This document shows, piece after piece, positions 5,085-13,597 of a stretch of 16,499 bases of DNA. The stretch is from Lachnospiraceae bacterium. Its GTDB lineage: Bacteria > Bacillota > Clostridia > Lachnospirales > Lachnospiraceae. The DNA is taken from the NCBI GenBank assembly GCA_004557975.1, contig SFEV01000056.1, positions 1-16,499 on the forward strand. The letters are read 5' to 3'. Numbering within the stretch: the first letter of the stretch is position 1; each line of letters starts with the position of its first letter. Made by a program: the position numbers and the translations under genes. The notes beneath the pieces were generated by a model. The model was not told the origin of the DNA. It was given only the letters and a program-made list of their open reading frames with translations, and made no database searches.

Positions 5085-8045
5085 ATGAATATAGAAAAGA
5101 TTCCGCAGTATGAACTGCTGATGCAGGAACGGATTGAGGATGTCCGCTCCGACGGGTATCTGCTCCGTCATAAAAAAAGCGGGGCCAGGATTCTCGTTTT
5201 ACAGAATGAGGATGAAAATAAGGTGTTTAACATTGCGTTCCGGACGATCCCGAAGGACAGCACCGGCGTGGCGCACATTATGGAACACAGTGTACTGTGC
5301 GGAAGCCGTCTGTTCCCGGCCAAGGATCCGTTTGTGGAGCTGGTTAAGGGATCGCTGAATACGTTTCTTAACGCTATGACGTATCCGGACAAGACGATGT
5401 ATCCTGTTGCCAGCTGCAATGATAAGGATTTCTGCAATCTGATGCACGTATATCTGGATGCCGTTTTTTATCCGAATATTTATAAGAAAGAAGAGATATT
5501 CCGCCAGGAGGGCTGGAGTTACCAGATAGAGAACCCGGAGGACGAGATTGTGTACAACGGCGTCGTCTACAATGAAATGAAGGGAGCGTTCTCTTCCACT
5601 GAGGATGTGCTGGAACGGGAAATTATGAACAGCCTGTTTCCTGACACGACATACGGCGTGGAGTCCGGCGGCGATCCCGACTGTATTCCGGATCTGAAGT
5701 ATGAAGATTTTCTTGCCTTCCATCAGAAATATTACCATCCGTCAAACAGTTATATCTATTTATACGGCGATATGGACATTGAGGAGCGACTGCTGTGGCT
5801 CGACAGGGAGTATCTGAGCCATTTTGATGTACAGCCTGTGGATTCTGAGGTGGCCTGGCAGAAGCCATTTGAACAGAAAAAGGAGGTATTTCGCACGTAT
5901 CCGGTGTCTGAAACGGATGACCTGGAAGATAATACGTACCTCTCCTGGAATGCTGTGATCGGGACGAGTCTCGATGTGGAGCTGTCGAATGCGTTTGCTG
6001 TGCTGGAATACGCGCTTCTGTCAGCGCCCGGCGCATCTTTGAAGCAGGCGCTGCTGGATGCAGGGATCGGCAAGGATATTATGAGTTCCTATGACAGCGG
6101 CGTATATCAGCCATTTTTCAGCATCATAGCCAAAAATGCAAATCGCCGTGATAAGGAACGGTTTGAGACTGTGATCCGAGAAAAAATGATGGAGCTTGTG
6201 GAAAGCGGAATCGATAAAAAGGCACTGCTTGCCGGAATCAATACGATGGAATTCAAATTCCGTGAGGCAGACTACGGCTCATTTCCAAAGGGACTGATTT
6301 ACGGACTCGATGTCTTTGACAGCTGGCTGTACGATGACAGGGCACCGTTTGCTTATCTGAAGCAGCTTGAAATCTATCAGAGACTGCGGGAGTATGCAGA
6401 TACCGGATATTTTGAAAATCTGATATCACAGTATCTTCTGAATAATAATCACGTTTCTGTCGTTGTGATAGAGCCGGAGCGCGGTCTGACAGCAAAGAAG
6501 GATGAGGCAGTCAGAGAAAAGCTGCGGGCTTACAAAGAGTCTCTGGATGAAAGCGAGATTGAGTCTCTGATTGAGAAGACGAAGCAGCTGCGCGCATTCC
6601 AGGAGATGCCGTCGACGGCAGAGGAGCTGGAGAAGATTCCGATGCTGGAGCGCGGTGATATCGGTCAGAAGGCTGCACCGCTGCAGAATGAGGAGTATGT
6701 GTGGGAAGACACACAGGTGCTGCACCATGATGTGTTTACCAACGGCATTGTGTATCTGGACCTTCTGTTTGATACGACGCGTGTATCGCGGGAGGAAATC
6801 GTCTGGCTCGGAATTCTGAAGGCTGTGCTTGGAATGGTGAATACGGCCCGGCACTCCTACCAGGATCTGAATAATGAAATCAATATGAACACAGGCGGCA
6901 TTTCCGCCGGAATCAGTGTATTCCCGGTACTGAAGGAGTACGGAAAAATCAGATCCTTTGCAGGCATGCGCGCACGCGTGCTGTATGACAAAGTGCCCTA
7001 TGCCTTTGACCGGATTTATGAAATTCTGTTCCAGTCTGAGTTTACGGATGACAGGCGTCTGTATGAGATTATCGCAAAGCTGAAATCGCGGCTGTCCATG
7101 CAGCTTAACTCAGCGGGACATCAGGCCGCGGCGTGCCGCGCACTTTCCTACACATCCCAGATCAATGCCTTTAATGATGAGATCAGCGGGATTGCATTTT
7201 ATCAGTTTGTGGAGGAGCTGGAGCAGAATTTTGACCAGAGAAAGCAGGAGCTGAAGGAAAGACTGGAGATACTTGGCAGAAAACTGTTTCACAGAGAAGG
7301 GCTGTTTGTCAGCGTAACGTGTGATAAAGAAGGTCTGGAAACAGTCCGGGAGCCGTTCTTATCCTTTGTGCAGAAGCTTCCCCATGCCAGGGATGAGCAG
7401 ATTGACAATCATCTCATACTGAAAAAGAAAAATGAGGGCTTCATGACTCCGTCTCAGGTGCAGTACGTGGCGAGAACAGGCAATTTTGTCTCAGCGGGAT
7501 TCGGGTATACGGGAGCTCTCAGGATTCTGAAGGTTATGATGAGCTACGATTATCTGTGGGTCAATATCCGCGTCAAGGGAGGCGCATACGGCTGTATGAG
7601 CGCGTTCGGCAGAACGGGAGACTCTTATTTTGTATCGTACCGTGACCCGAATCTCGGAAAGACAAATGAGGTGTATGAGGGAATTCCGGATTATCTGGAA
7701 CAGTTTTCAGCAGATGACAGGGAAATGACGAAGTATATCATCGGTACAGTCAGTGAGCTTGATACACCACTGACTCCCGCTGCCAAGGGAAGCCGCTCTC
7801 TGAATGCGTGGTTTAGCGGTGTCACACCTGAGGATCTTCAGAAGGAGCGCGACGAGGTGCTTACGGCAACGCAGGAACAGATCCGCGCGCTGGCTCCGTA
7901 TATGCGCGCAATTCTGTCTGAGCATGCGCTGTGCGTCGTCGGAAACGAGCAGAAGATACTTGCTGAGAAGGATCTGTTCGGCTCTGTGCAGATGCTGACA
8001 AACGGACAGAGCCCTGATCCGGATGAAGAACAGGATGACGAGTGA
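5085..8045 (+). CDS. M16C zinc metallopeptidase, presequence-protease (PreP/Cym1) type
   Basis: A 986-residue clamshell peptidase of the insulinase superfamily, with both halves fused in one chain as in PreP. The inverted zinc motif HIMEH is at 64-68 (His64 and His68 as ligands, Glu67 as catalytic base). Glu164 in YNEMKG is the third ligand, 96 residues after the last histidine, the same spacing as in PreP. The C-terminal half carries RVKGGAYG at 829-836, whose Arg829 and Tyr835 match substrate-binding residues conserved in the family. There is no signal peptide, so it probably degrades short peptides in the cytoplasm. AGGAGGT at 5074-5080 supports the start. It follows the Lit-like gene by 64 nt and precedes era by 71 nt with no terminator between, which suggests one transcript. 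Substrates in clostridia are not known to me. Confidence 0.92.
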   Translation: MNIEKIPQYELLMQERIEDVRSDGYLLRHKKSGARILVLQNEDENKVFNIAFRTIPKDSTGVAHIMEHSVLCGSRLFPAKDPFVELVKGSLNTFLNAMTYPDKTMYPVASCNDKDFCNLMHVYLDAVFYPNIYKKEEIFRQEGWSYQIENPEDEIVYNGVVYNEMKGAFSSTEDVLEREIMNSLFPDTTYGVESGGDPDCIPDLKYEDFLAFHQKYYHPSNSYIYLYGDMDIEERLLWLDREYLSHFDVQPVDSEVAWQKPFEQKKEVFRTYPVSETDDLEDNTYLSWNAVIGTSLDVELSNAFAVLEYALLSAPGASLKQALLDAGIGKDIMSSYDSGVYQPFFSIIAKNANRRDKERFETVIREKMMELVESGIDKKALLAGINTMEFKFREADYGSFPKGLIYGLDVFDSWLYDDRAPFAYLKQLEIYQRLREYADTGYFENLISQYLLNNNHVSVVVIEPERGLTAKKDEAVREKLRAYKESLDESEIESLIEKTKQLRAFQEMPSTAEELEKIPMLERGDIGQKAAPLQNEEYVWEDTQVLHHDVFTNGIVYLDLLFDTTRVSREEIVWLGILKAVLGMVNTARHSYQDLNNEINMNTGGISAGISVFPVLKEYGKIRSFAGMRARVLYDKVPYAFDRIYEILFQSEFTDDRRLYEIIAKLKSRLSMQLNSAGHQAAACRALSYTSQINAFNDEISGIAFYQFVEELEQNFDQRKQELKERLEILGRKLFHREGLFVSVTCDKEGLETVREPFLSFVQKLPHARDEQIDNHLILKKKNEGFMTPSQVQYVARTGNFVSAGFGYTGALRILKVMMSYDYLWVNIRVKGGAYGCMSAFGRTGDSYFVSYRDPNLGKTNEVYEGIPDYLEQFSADDREMTKYIIGTVSELDTPLTPAAKGSRSLNAWFSGVTPEDLQKERDEVLTATQEQIRALAPYMRAILSEHALCVVGNEQKILAEKDLFGSVQMLTNGQSPDPDEEQDDE

Positions 8046-8116
8046 GAATACAGAATAAAATACTGACAGAGCAGAGTATAAGCAGAACGGAATGCACAGA
8101 GATTTGGAGGAAAAGA

Positions 8117-9025
8117 ATGGAGAACGCAAAATTCAAATCCGGATTTGCAACGCTGATTGGCAGGCCTAACGTGGGGAAATCCACACTGATGAATCACCTG
8201 ATCGGGCAGAAGATTGCAATCACGTCGAACAAGCCGCAGACGACGCGCAACCGGATTCAGACGGTGTATACTTCTGAGGAAGGACAGATTGTTTTCCTCG
8301 ATACGCCGGGAATTCACAGGGCAAAAAACAAGCTGGGAGAATACATGGTCAATGTGGCGGAGCGGACACTTGGTGAAGTCGATGTGGTACTCTGGCTTGT
8401 GGAGCCCACAGATTTTATCGGAAAGGGAGAGCTGCATATCGCACAGCAGCTCAGAAAGTCGAAGGTTCCGGTGATTCTGATTATGAACAAGATTGATACG
8501 GTGGACAAAAACGATATTCCGCGTTTCATGGACGGTTATCGGGAAATCTGTGATTTTGCCGATATGATTCCAGTCTGTGCGCTGCGCGGTGTCAATATGG
8601 ACCGTGTCATCCGCGCGATTTTCAAATACCTTCCTTACGGGCCGAAGTTTTATGATGATGATACAGTGACAGATCAGCCTCAGCGCCAGATAGCGGCCGA
8701 GCTGATCCGTGAAAAGGCACTGCGCTGTCTGGAGGAGGAAATTCCCCACGGGATTGCTGTGTCCATCGAGAAGATGCAGGAACGGCGCGGCGCAGAGATC
8801 ATGGATATTGAGGCAACGATTATCTGTGAAAAGGATTCACACAAAGGCATCATCATCGGGAAAGGCGGTGCCATGCTTCGCAAAATCGGCTCTCAGGCGA
8901 GAAGAGAGATAGAAAAAATGCTGGAAATGCAGGTGAATCTGCAGCTCTGGGTCAAGGTGAAGAAGGACTGGCGTGACAGTGACTTTATGATCAAAAACTT
9001 CGGATATGATAAGAAAGAACTGTAA
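8117..9025 (+). CDS. era: GTPase Era
   Basis: A 302-residue essential GTPase for 30S ribosome assembly that binds the 3' end of 16S rRNA; the length matches the family. The G domain shows G1 GRPNVGKS (15-22), the G2 threonines in TTRNR (42-46), G3 DTPG (62-65) and G4 NKID (124-127). G5 reads CALRG (154-158), where most members have SAL; the serine-to-cysteine change is mild. The C-terminal KH domain has GIIIGKGG (244-251) and ends in the usual tryptophan-containing tail. TTGGAGG ends at 8110, which supports ATG 8117; the open frame upstream to 8042 would overlap the peptidase gene and has no ribosome binding site. The stop codon overlaps the ATG of a 41-codon ORF as TAATG. Confidence 0.97.
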   Translation: MENAKFKSGFATLIGRPNVGKSTLMNHLIGQKIAITSNKPQTTRNRIQTVYTSEEGQIVFLDTPGIHRAKNKLGEYMVNVAERTLGEVDVVLWLVEPTDFIGKGELHIAQQLRKSKVPVILIMNKIDTVDKNDIPRFMDGYREICDFADMIPVCALRGVNMDRVIRAIFKYLPYGPKFYDDDTVTDQPQRQIAAELIREKALRCLEEEIPHGIAVSIEKMQERRGAEIMDIEATIICEKDSHKGIIIGKGGAMLRKIGSQARREIEKMLEMQVNLQLWVKVKKDWRDSDFMIKNFGYDKKEL

Positions 9026-9150
9026 TGGATGGTTACATCGGATATGCAGTCTCGCTGCAGATGCAAAAGAACAGTGATGAAGCGATACTGCCTTCGGCAG
9101 ATGAGGAGTGCAGCGTGGAAGAGATACTGCCCACCGGAAAAATACATTGA
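9025..9150 (+). CDS. Candidate 41-residue microprotein between era and recO
   Basis: The era stop codon and an ATG share one base (TAATG), a classic translational-coupling arrangement. The frame stays open for 41 residues, MDGYIGYAVSLQMQ then an acidic stretch (DEAILPSADEECSVEEILP), and ends 22 nt before recO. About half of its third codon positions are G or C, and the product is acidic and free of the Cys/Arg-rich shadow look shown by the overlapping recO-frame extension. There is no strong ribosome binding site of its own. I do not recognise a family. Bacillus has a small gene (yqzL) in the same place between era and recO, but I cannot show homology. It could also be untranslated spacer. 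Confidence 0.42.
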   Translation: MDGYIGYAVSLQMQKNSDEAILPSADEECSVEEILPTGKIH

Positions 9151-9172
9151 GAGGAAGGCTTGGGAGGATCGT

Positions 9173-9832
9173 ATGAGTGAACCGCTGAAGGTGACGGGGA
9201 TGGTGCTGTCGGCCGTCCCGTCGGGGGAATATGACAAACGAACTGTCATACTGACAAAGGAGCGCGGCAAAATAACGGCTTTTGCCCGCGGCGCAAGGCG
9301 TCCGAACAGCACGCTTCTGGCGGCGGCAAATCCGTTTTCTTTCGGTACCTTTACCGTATATGAGGGCAGGACGGCATATACGCTGGTGCAGGCGGAGATT
9401 TCCAATTATTTTATGGAAGTACGGGAGGATTTTACTGCCGCGTGCTACGGCTGTTATTTTATGGAGGTGGCAGAGTATTATACGCGGGAAAATCTGGACG
9501 GCTCTGACATGGTGAATCTCCTGTACGCGACGCTTCGGGCACTGATGCACAAACGTGTTGAGAATGAGCTGATCCGGTGTGTTTTTGAGATGAAGGCGAT
9601 GGTGCTCAACGGAGAGTACCCGTATGAGACGGCAAATGACTCTTCCCTTCTGGAGTCTGTGCGGTATACGATCCGCTACGTGATCCAGGCACCGATCGGG
9701 AAGCTGTACACGTTTACATTGACACCGGAGGTGTTCTCCCAGTTTCGCCGGGTGCAGGATTATTATAACCGCCTGCATATTGACCGCAAATTCAAGTCAT
9801 TGGAAATCCTGAAAGAAATAGTTGAAACGTGA
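9173..9832 (+). CDS. recO: DNA repair protein RecO, zinc-finger-less form
   Basis: A 219-residue recombination mediator that helps load RecA on gapped DNA together with RecR. The N-terminal OB fold (about 1-80) has the family pattern: VTGMVLSAVPSGEYDKRTVILTKE split over 7-30, then GKITAFARGARRPNS at 32-46. A helical domain follows from about 85. After VLNGEYP (144-150), where most RecO proteins carry a Cys4 zinc finger of about 25-30 residues, only a short linker precedes the final helices (RYTIRYVIQAPIGKLYTFTL from 164; DRKFKSLEIL, 204-213). The protein is correspondingly shorter than the usual 240-255 residues. The frame is continuous, so this is not a frameshift. GGGAGGATC (9162-9170) sets the start; the open frame upstream to 9029 was discarded. 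The era-recO order is common in Firmicutes. Confidence 0.9.
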   Translation: MSEPLKVTGMVLSAVPSGEYDKRTVILTKERGKITAFARGARRPNSTLLAAANPFSFGTFTVYEGRTAYTLVQAEISNYFMEVREDFTAACYGCYFMEVAEYYTRENLDGSDMVNLLYATLRALMHKRVENELIRCVFEMKAMVLNGEYPYETANDSSLLESVRYTIRYVIQAPIGKLYTFTLTPEVFSQFRRVQDYYNRLHIDRKFKSLEILKEIVET

Positions 9833-9850
9833 CGCTTTTCTATGTATAAT
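9822..9850 (+). promoter_or_regulatory. Strong SigA promoter overlapping the end of recO
   Basis: TTGAAA (9822-9827, 5 of 6 matches) lies in the last sense codons of recO, and a perfect TATAAT (9845-9850) follows after 17 bp. The start would be near 9857, leaving a leader of only about 18 nt before the lipoprotein gene. It probably drives both the lipoprotein gene and glyS. Confidence 0.8.
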
Positions 9851-9874
9851 AAGTAGGATTTGTGAGGAGGAAGT

Positions 9875-10597
9875 ATGGTGAAAGCAAAATATTTATCGGT
9901 GCTGGCTTTGGCCGCATCGTGTGTGACGCTGCTTAACGGTTGCGAGATGCTGAACCAGGAGCAGTGGGTGCCTCAGGAACCGAATGCCATCTCCATCGAC
10001 AAGGACGGTCAGATTACGGAGATAGTTCAGGAGACGCTGGATGAATCCTACTATAATGCGGCGGAGCTTCAGAATCTGATTACGACAGAGGTGGCCGACT
10101 ATAACAGGAAGAACGGGGAAGACTGTATTACGGTAAAGACCTTTGAGACAGAAGGCCAGTCCGTGAAGCTTGAGATGGTGTATGCGTCTGCAAAGGACTA
10201 CAGTGACTTCAACAATGTGGAGTTTTACTATGGCTCTCTGATCAATGCGCAGCTGGAGGGATATCTGTTTGACGTATCCTACAAGAAGGTGCGCGACGGT
10301 GTCGTACAGGGTAATCCTGTTTCCGGAAGCGAGGTCATCAAGGAGATGGACAAACAGGTGATGGTAGTCACTGCGCCGCTGGAGATACATGTTCCCGGCA
10401 GCCTGCTGTATACCAGTACCAACGCGGATATCCTTGCGGCAGATGTGGTGAATGCCACAGGAGAGCAGGACGAGAGCGAGAATGAGGGTCTGGTGCTTCC
10501 GTCCAATACGGTTTACAGAGGCAGCGAGAAGGAAAAAAGCTTTGAGGAGGCTGCAGCGGCCAAACGCGTATATATCATTTTTGAGATGTATGATTAA
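9875..10597 (+). CDS. Predicted lipoprotein of unknown function
   Basis: A 240-residue protein with a lipoprotein signal peptide: positively charged MVKAK, a hydrophobic core (6-20) and the lipobox LNGC, with Cys23 as the lipid-carrying residue after cleavage. The mature part is acidic and has no further membrane segment, so it would sit on the outer face of the cytoplasmic membrane. I do not recognise a named domain. Segments such as DESYYNAAELQNLI (about 57-70) and EVADYNRKNGEDCITV (73-88) look like a folded, conserved protein rather than low complexity. GAGGAGG at 9864-9870 precedes the ATG. Its strong promoter overlaps the end of recO, and glyS starts 60 nt downstream with no terminator between. 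I infer cell-envelope localisation only; no enzymatic role can be assigned. Confidence 0.82.
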   Translation: MVKAKYLSVLALAASCVTLLNGCEMLNQEQWVPQEPNAISIDKDGQITEIVQETLDESYYNAAELQNLITTEVADYNRKNGEDCITVKTFETEGQSVKLEMVYASAKDYSDFNNVEFYYGSLINAQLEGYLFDVSYKKVRDGVVQGNPVSGSEVIKEMDKQVMVVTAPLEIHVPGSLLYTSTNADILAADVVNATGEQDESENEGLVLPSNTVYRGSEKEKSFEEAAAAKRVYIIFEMYD

Positions 10598-10657
10598 AAA
10601 GAAAGTAATATTCTGCGCCTGTCTGCAGGATGGACAAATAAAATGGAGGAGAGAACA

Positions 10658-12046
10658 ATGGAAAAAACAATGGAGAAAATTGTTGCACTTGCGAAAGGGA
10701 GAGGCTTTGTGTATCCGGGCTCTGAGATTTACGGCGGGCTTGCCAATACATGGGATTACGGCAATCTGGGTGTAGAGCTTAAGAACAATGTCAAGAAGGC
10801 ATGGTGGCAGAAGTTCATCACAGAAAATCCTTACAATGTAGGTGTTGACTGTGCAATTCTGATGAATCCGCAGACGTGGGTGGCTTCCGGTCATCTTGGC
10901 GGCTTTGCAGACCCGCTGATGGACTGTAAGGAATGCCATGAGCGTTTCCGCGCAGACAAGCTGATCGAAGACTACTGCCAGGAAAAGGGAATTGAGCTTC
11001 CGAAGCCTATCGATGCGTTTTCCCAGGAAGAGATGAAGAACTTTATTGAGGACAACAATATTCCGTGTCCGACCTGCGGCAAGCACAATTTCACAGATAT
11101 CCGTCAGTTCAACCTGATGTTCAAGACGTTCCAGGGTGTAACAGAGGATGCGAAGAATACAGTGTACCTTCGTCCTGAGACAGCACAGGGTATTTTCGTG
11201 AATTTCAAGAATGTGCAGAGAACTTCCAGAAAGAAACTTCCCTTCGGTATCGGACAGATCGGAAAATCCTTCCGAAATGAGATCACGCCGGGCAACTTTA
11301 CGTTCCGTACACGTGAGTTTGAGCAGATGGAGCTGGAGTTCTTCTGTCAGCCGGGCACAGACCTTGACTGGTTCCAGTACTGGAGAAGCTTCTGTATCAA
11401 CTGGCTCAAATCACTGGGAATGAAAGACGAGGAGATGCGCGTCCGTGACCATACACCGGAGGAGCTGTGCTTCTACAGCAAGGGAACCACAGATATCGAG
11501 TACCTGTTCCCGTTTGGATGGGGTGAGCTCTGGGGTATTGCAGACCGCACGGATTATGACCTGACACAGCATCAGAACGTATCCGGTCAGGATATGATGT
11601 ACTTTGATGATGAAAAGAAAGAAAAATATATTCCGTACGTGATCGAGCCGTCACTGGGTGCAGACCGTGTGGTTCTTGCATTCCTGTGCAGTGCATACGA
11701 CGAGGAGGAGCTGGAGGGCGGAGATGTCCGCACGGTGCTTCATTTCCATCCGGCCCTTGCTCCGGTGAAGATCGGTGTGCTTCCGCTGTCCAAGAAGCTG
11801 AATGAGGGGGCAGAGAAGATTTATGCTATGCTCTCCAGATATTACAACTGCGAGTTTGATGACAGAGGAAACATCGGAAAACGCTACAGAAGACAGGATG
11901 AGATCGGTACACCGTTCTGTGTCACATACGATTTCGAGTCTGAGGAGGATGGAGCTGTGACTGTCCGCGACCGCGATACCATGGCACAGGAGAGAGTTAA
12001 GATCGAGGATCTGAAAGCATATTTCGAGGAAAAATTTGAATTTTAG
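10658..12046 (+). CDS. glyS: Glycyl-tRNA synthetase, single-chain (alpha2) type
   Basis: A 462-residue class II synthetase that charges tRNA-Gly; it is the homodimeric type found in most Gram-positives, not the alpha2-beta2 GlyQ/GlyS enzyme. Cys90/Cys93 and Cys137/Cys140 form the zinc site of the inserted domain. RPETAQGIF is at 172-180. Motif 2 spans about 205-227 (FRNEITPGNFTFRTREFEQ) and motif 3 is GADRVVLAFL (334-343). The anticodon-binding domain covers about 366-460. ATG 10658 follows GGAGGAG (10645-10651) with good spacing; the in-frame ATG at 10643 overlaps that site. The 60-nt gap to the lipoprotein gene is too short for a T-box, so expression probably depends on the promoter before the lipoprotein gene. 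No clear terminator follows. Confidence 0.97.
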   Translation: MEKTMEKIVALAKGRGFVYPGSEIYGGLANTWDYGNLGVELKNNVKKAWWQKFITENPYNVGVDCAILMNPQTWVASGHLGGFADPLMDCKECHERFRADKLIEDYCQEKGIELPKPIDAFSQEEMKNFIEDNNIPCPTCGKHNFTDIRQFNLMFKTFQGVTEDAKNTVYLRPETAQGIFVNFKNVQRTSRKKLPFGIGQIGKSFRNEITPGNFTFRTREFEQMELEFFCQPGTDLDWFQYWRSFCINWLKSLGMKDEEMRVRDHTPEELCFYSKGTTDIEYLFPFGWGELWGIADRTDYDLTQHQNVSGQDMMYFDDEKKEKYIPYVIEPSLGADRVVLAFLCSAYDEEELEGGDVRTVLHFHPALAPVKIGVLPLSKKLNEGAEKIYAMLSRYYNCEFDDRGNIGKRYRRQDEIGTPFCVTYDFESEEDGAVTVRDRDTMAQERVKIEDLKAYFEEKFEF

Positions 12047-12089
12047 CAGAAAAACTTTTTTTGGTATGGTAAAATAACACGATTTGTAC

Positions 12090-12095
12090 TATAAT
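12090..12095 (+). promoter_or_regulatory. -10 box of a probable promoter for PPi-phosphofructokinase
   Basis: A perfect TATAAT lies 56 nt before the start codon. No good -35 box is found at 16-18 bp. A second candidate, TAAAAT (12070-12075) with a TGG extension at 12067-12069, lies 20 bp upstream. Transcription probably starts in this AT-rich gap, possibly with read-through from glyS, since there is no GC-rich terminator between the two genes. Confidence 0.45.
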
Positions 12096-12150
12096 GAACC
12101 AAGTGTTGTTTTAATTTTACACTTTTTATATTAACAGGAGGAATTTTAAA

Positions 12151-13392
12151 ATGAGTGAATTGAAAGGTGCAATGATCATTGGACAGTCAGGCGGTCCTTC
12201 TTCAGTTATCAATGCCAGCTGCTACGGTGCGATCAAGGCAGGTCTTGATTCTGACGCGATTACAAAAGTTTATGGCGCTGCAAACGGTATTGTAGGTGTT
12301 CTGAATGATAAGCTTTATGTGATGGATGAGGAAGATCCGGAAGAACTGGCTATTATGAGATATACTCCGTCTTCCGCACTGGGTTCCTGCCGTTACAAAA
12401 TCGCAGATCCGGATGTAGATGATACAGATTACAAGAGAATCCTTGAGATCTTCAAGAAATATGATGTGCGTTATTTCTTCTATAATGGAGGAAATGACTC
12501 TATGGATACATGCAACAAGATTTCCAAATATATGAAGAAAGTCGGATATGACTGCCGTGTTATGGGTATCCCGAAGACCATCGACAATGACCTCTTCGGT
12601 ACAGACCACTGCCCGGGCTTTGCATCTGCAGCAAAATATATTGCCACATCCCTCGTTGAGGTATATCAGGACGCTCACGTATATGACAAGGGACAGGTGA
12701 CCATCGTTGAGATTATGGGACGTCATGCAGGATGGCTTGCAGGTGCAGCTGCTCTGGCACGCGTGACAGGCTATGGTCCGGACCTTATTTACCTTCCGGA
12801 GGTAGACTTCAATCAGGAAGAGTTCCTTGAGGATGTAGAGAAGATCTGGAATGAGAATCAGAACGTTCTGATTGCCGTATCAGAGGGTATTCACTACGCA
12901 GACGGATCTTTCGTATCAGAGGCAAAGACTTCCGCGACAGACGGATTCGGCCATGCTCAGCTTGGCGGTCTTGCTGTGAAGCTTGCAGACGTTGTCAAGA
13001 GTGCTATCCCGGGCGTTAAGGTTCGTCCGATCGAGCTTTCACTGCTTCAGAGATGTGCTGAGCACTGTGCATCCCAGACAGACTCCGACGAGTCCTTCAT
13101 GGCTGGACAGACTGCAGTAAAAGAAGCAATTGCAGGTGTTACGGACAAGATGGTAGGCTTCAAGTGCACACGTGACGAGAATGGCTACAAGTGTGAGGCT
13201 GATCTTCTGGATCTGTCTTCTGTAGCAAACTACGAGAAGAAGGTTCCGGTAGAGTGGATCAATGAGCGCGGCAACAATGTGACAGACGCATACATTGAGT
13301 ACGCACTTCCGCTGATCCAGGGCGACATCCAGATGAAGCAGGAGAATTCACTTCCGCGCTTCGTACATCTGAAGAAAGTGGTTGCTGAATAA
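12151..13392 (+). CDS. pfp: Pyrophosphate-dependent 6-phosphofructokinase
   Basis: A 413-residue phosphofructokinase that interconverts fructose-6-phosphate and fructose-1,6-bisphosphate with PPi/Pi in place of ATP/ADP. The donor-type residues are clear. GGNDS (113-117) has Asp116 where ATP enzymes have Gly (GGDGS). PKTIDND (141-147) has Lys142 where ATP enzymes have Gly, and Asp145 is the catalytic base. The nucleotide/phosphate loop near the start is GQSGGPSSVINAS (11-23), and MGRHAGW is at 189-195. The length is typical of the clostridial PPi-type clade. AGGAGG at 12136-12141 supports the start. It sits directly before ppdK, the other PPi-using glycolytic enzyme, but each gene has its own control region and a terminator separates them. 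PPi as donor is inferred from the two residues and should be strong. Confidence 0.93.
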   Translation: MSELKGAMIIGQSGGPSSVINASCYGAIKAGLDSDAITKVYGAANGIVGVLNDKLYVMDEEDPEELAIMRYTPSSALGSCRYKIADPDVDDTDYKRILEIFKKYDVRYFFYNGGNDSMDTCNKISKYMKKVGYDCRVMGIPKTIDNDLFGTDHCPGFASAAKYIATSLVEVYQDAHVYDKGQVTIVEIMGRHAGWLAGAAALARVTGYGPDLIYLPEVDFNQEEFLEDVEKIWNENQNVLIAVSEGIHYADGSFVSEAKTSATDGFGHAQLGGLAVKLADVVKSAIPGVKVRPIELSLLQRCAEHCASQTDSDESFMAGQTAVKEAIAGVTDKMVGFKCTRDENGYKCEADLLDLSSVANYEKKVPVEWINERGNNVTDAYIEYALPLIQGDIQMKQENSLPRFVHLKKVVAE

Positions 13393-13410
13393 TATCATAA
13401 AATATGGGAA

Positions 13411-13436
13411 GGGCTGCCGTATGGCGGCCCTTTTTT
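13411..13436 (+). terminator. Intrinsic terminator after PPi-phosphofructokinase
   Basis: GGGCTGCC (13411-13418) pairs with GGCGGCCC (13423-13430), with one G-U pair and a GTAT loop, and is followed by six T residues. It lies 18 nt after the stop codon. Confidence 0.92.
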
Positions 13437-13597
13437 CGGCTTCTGAAATGGATTAATTTGGTTTTTTCTAAATAAAAAGCTGTGTATCTTGTGCAAAATG
13501 GTGAGGAAATATGGGACAAAAAACAGATTATGACAACTTTTTCACAATGAAAAACGGTAAAGTTTTAGAAAAAATGCATATATTGGACAGGATTTTC
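13437..13597 (+). other. AT-rich intergenic region without a gene
   Basis: This stretch between the phosphofructokinase terminator and the ppdK promoter has no ORF with a ribosome binding site and no clear hairpin. It is T- and A-rich and could hold regulatory sites. A half-site TTCACAA (13541-13547) is present but lacks a good inverted partner. Confidence 0.5.

Noticed and set aside
7838..8749. 303-residue antisense open frame across the peptidase and era genes
   Set aside because: Shadow of strongly supported sense genes, with no motif or start signal; the same applies to 8837-9778 and 14985-15776.
9029..9172. Upstream extension of the recO frame
   Set aside because: Cys/Arg-rich composition and no ribosome binding site; RecO proteins begin at the residue encoded at 9173, which has GGGAGG.
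10598..10657. T-box riboswitch before glyS
   Set aside because: Only 60 nt lie between the genes, with no T-box sequence and no terminator, so there is no room for one.
9893..11086. 397-residue antisense open frame across the lipoprotein gene and glyS
   Set aside because: It spans two clear sense genes, is rich in Cys/His/Leu/Arg as expected of a shadow, and shows no motif or ribosome binding site.
12026..12062. AT-rich hairpin as terminator of glyS
   Set aside because: Only A/T pairs with no GC-rich stem, so it is not a credible intrinsic terminator.
13530..13547. Rex-like redox operator before ppdK
   Set aside because: The right half TTCACAA is good, but the left half matches only about 4 of 7 positions, so it is not convincing.
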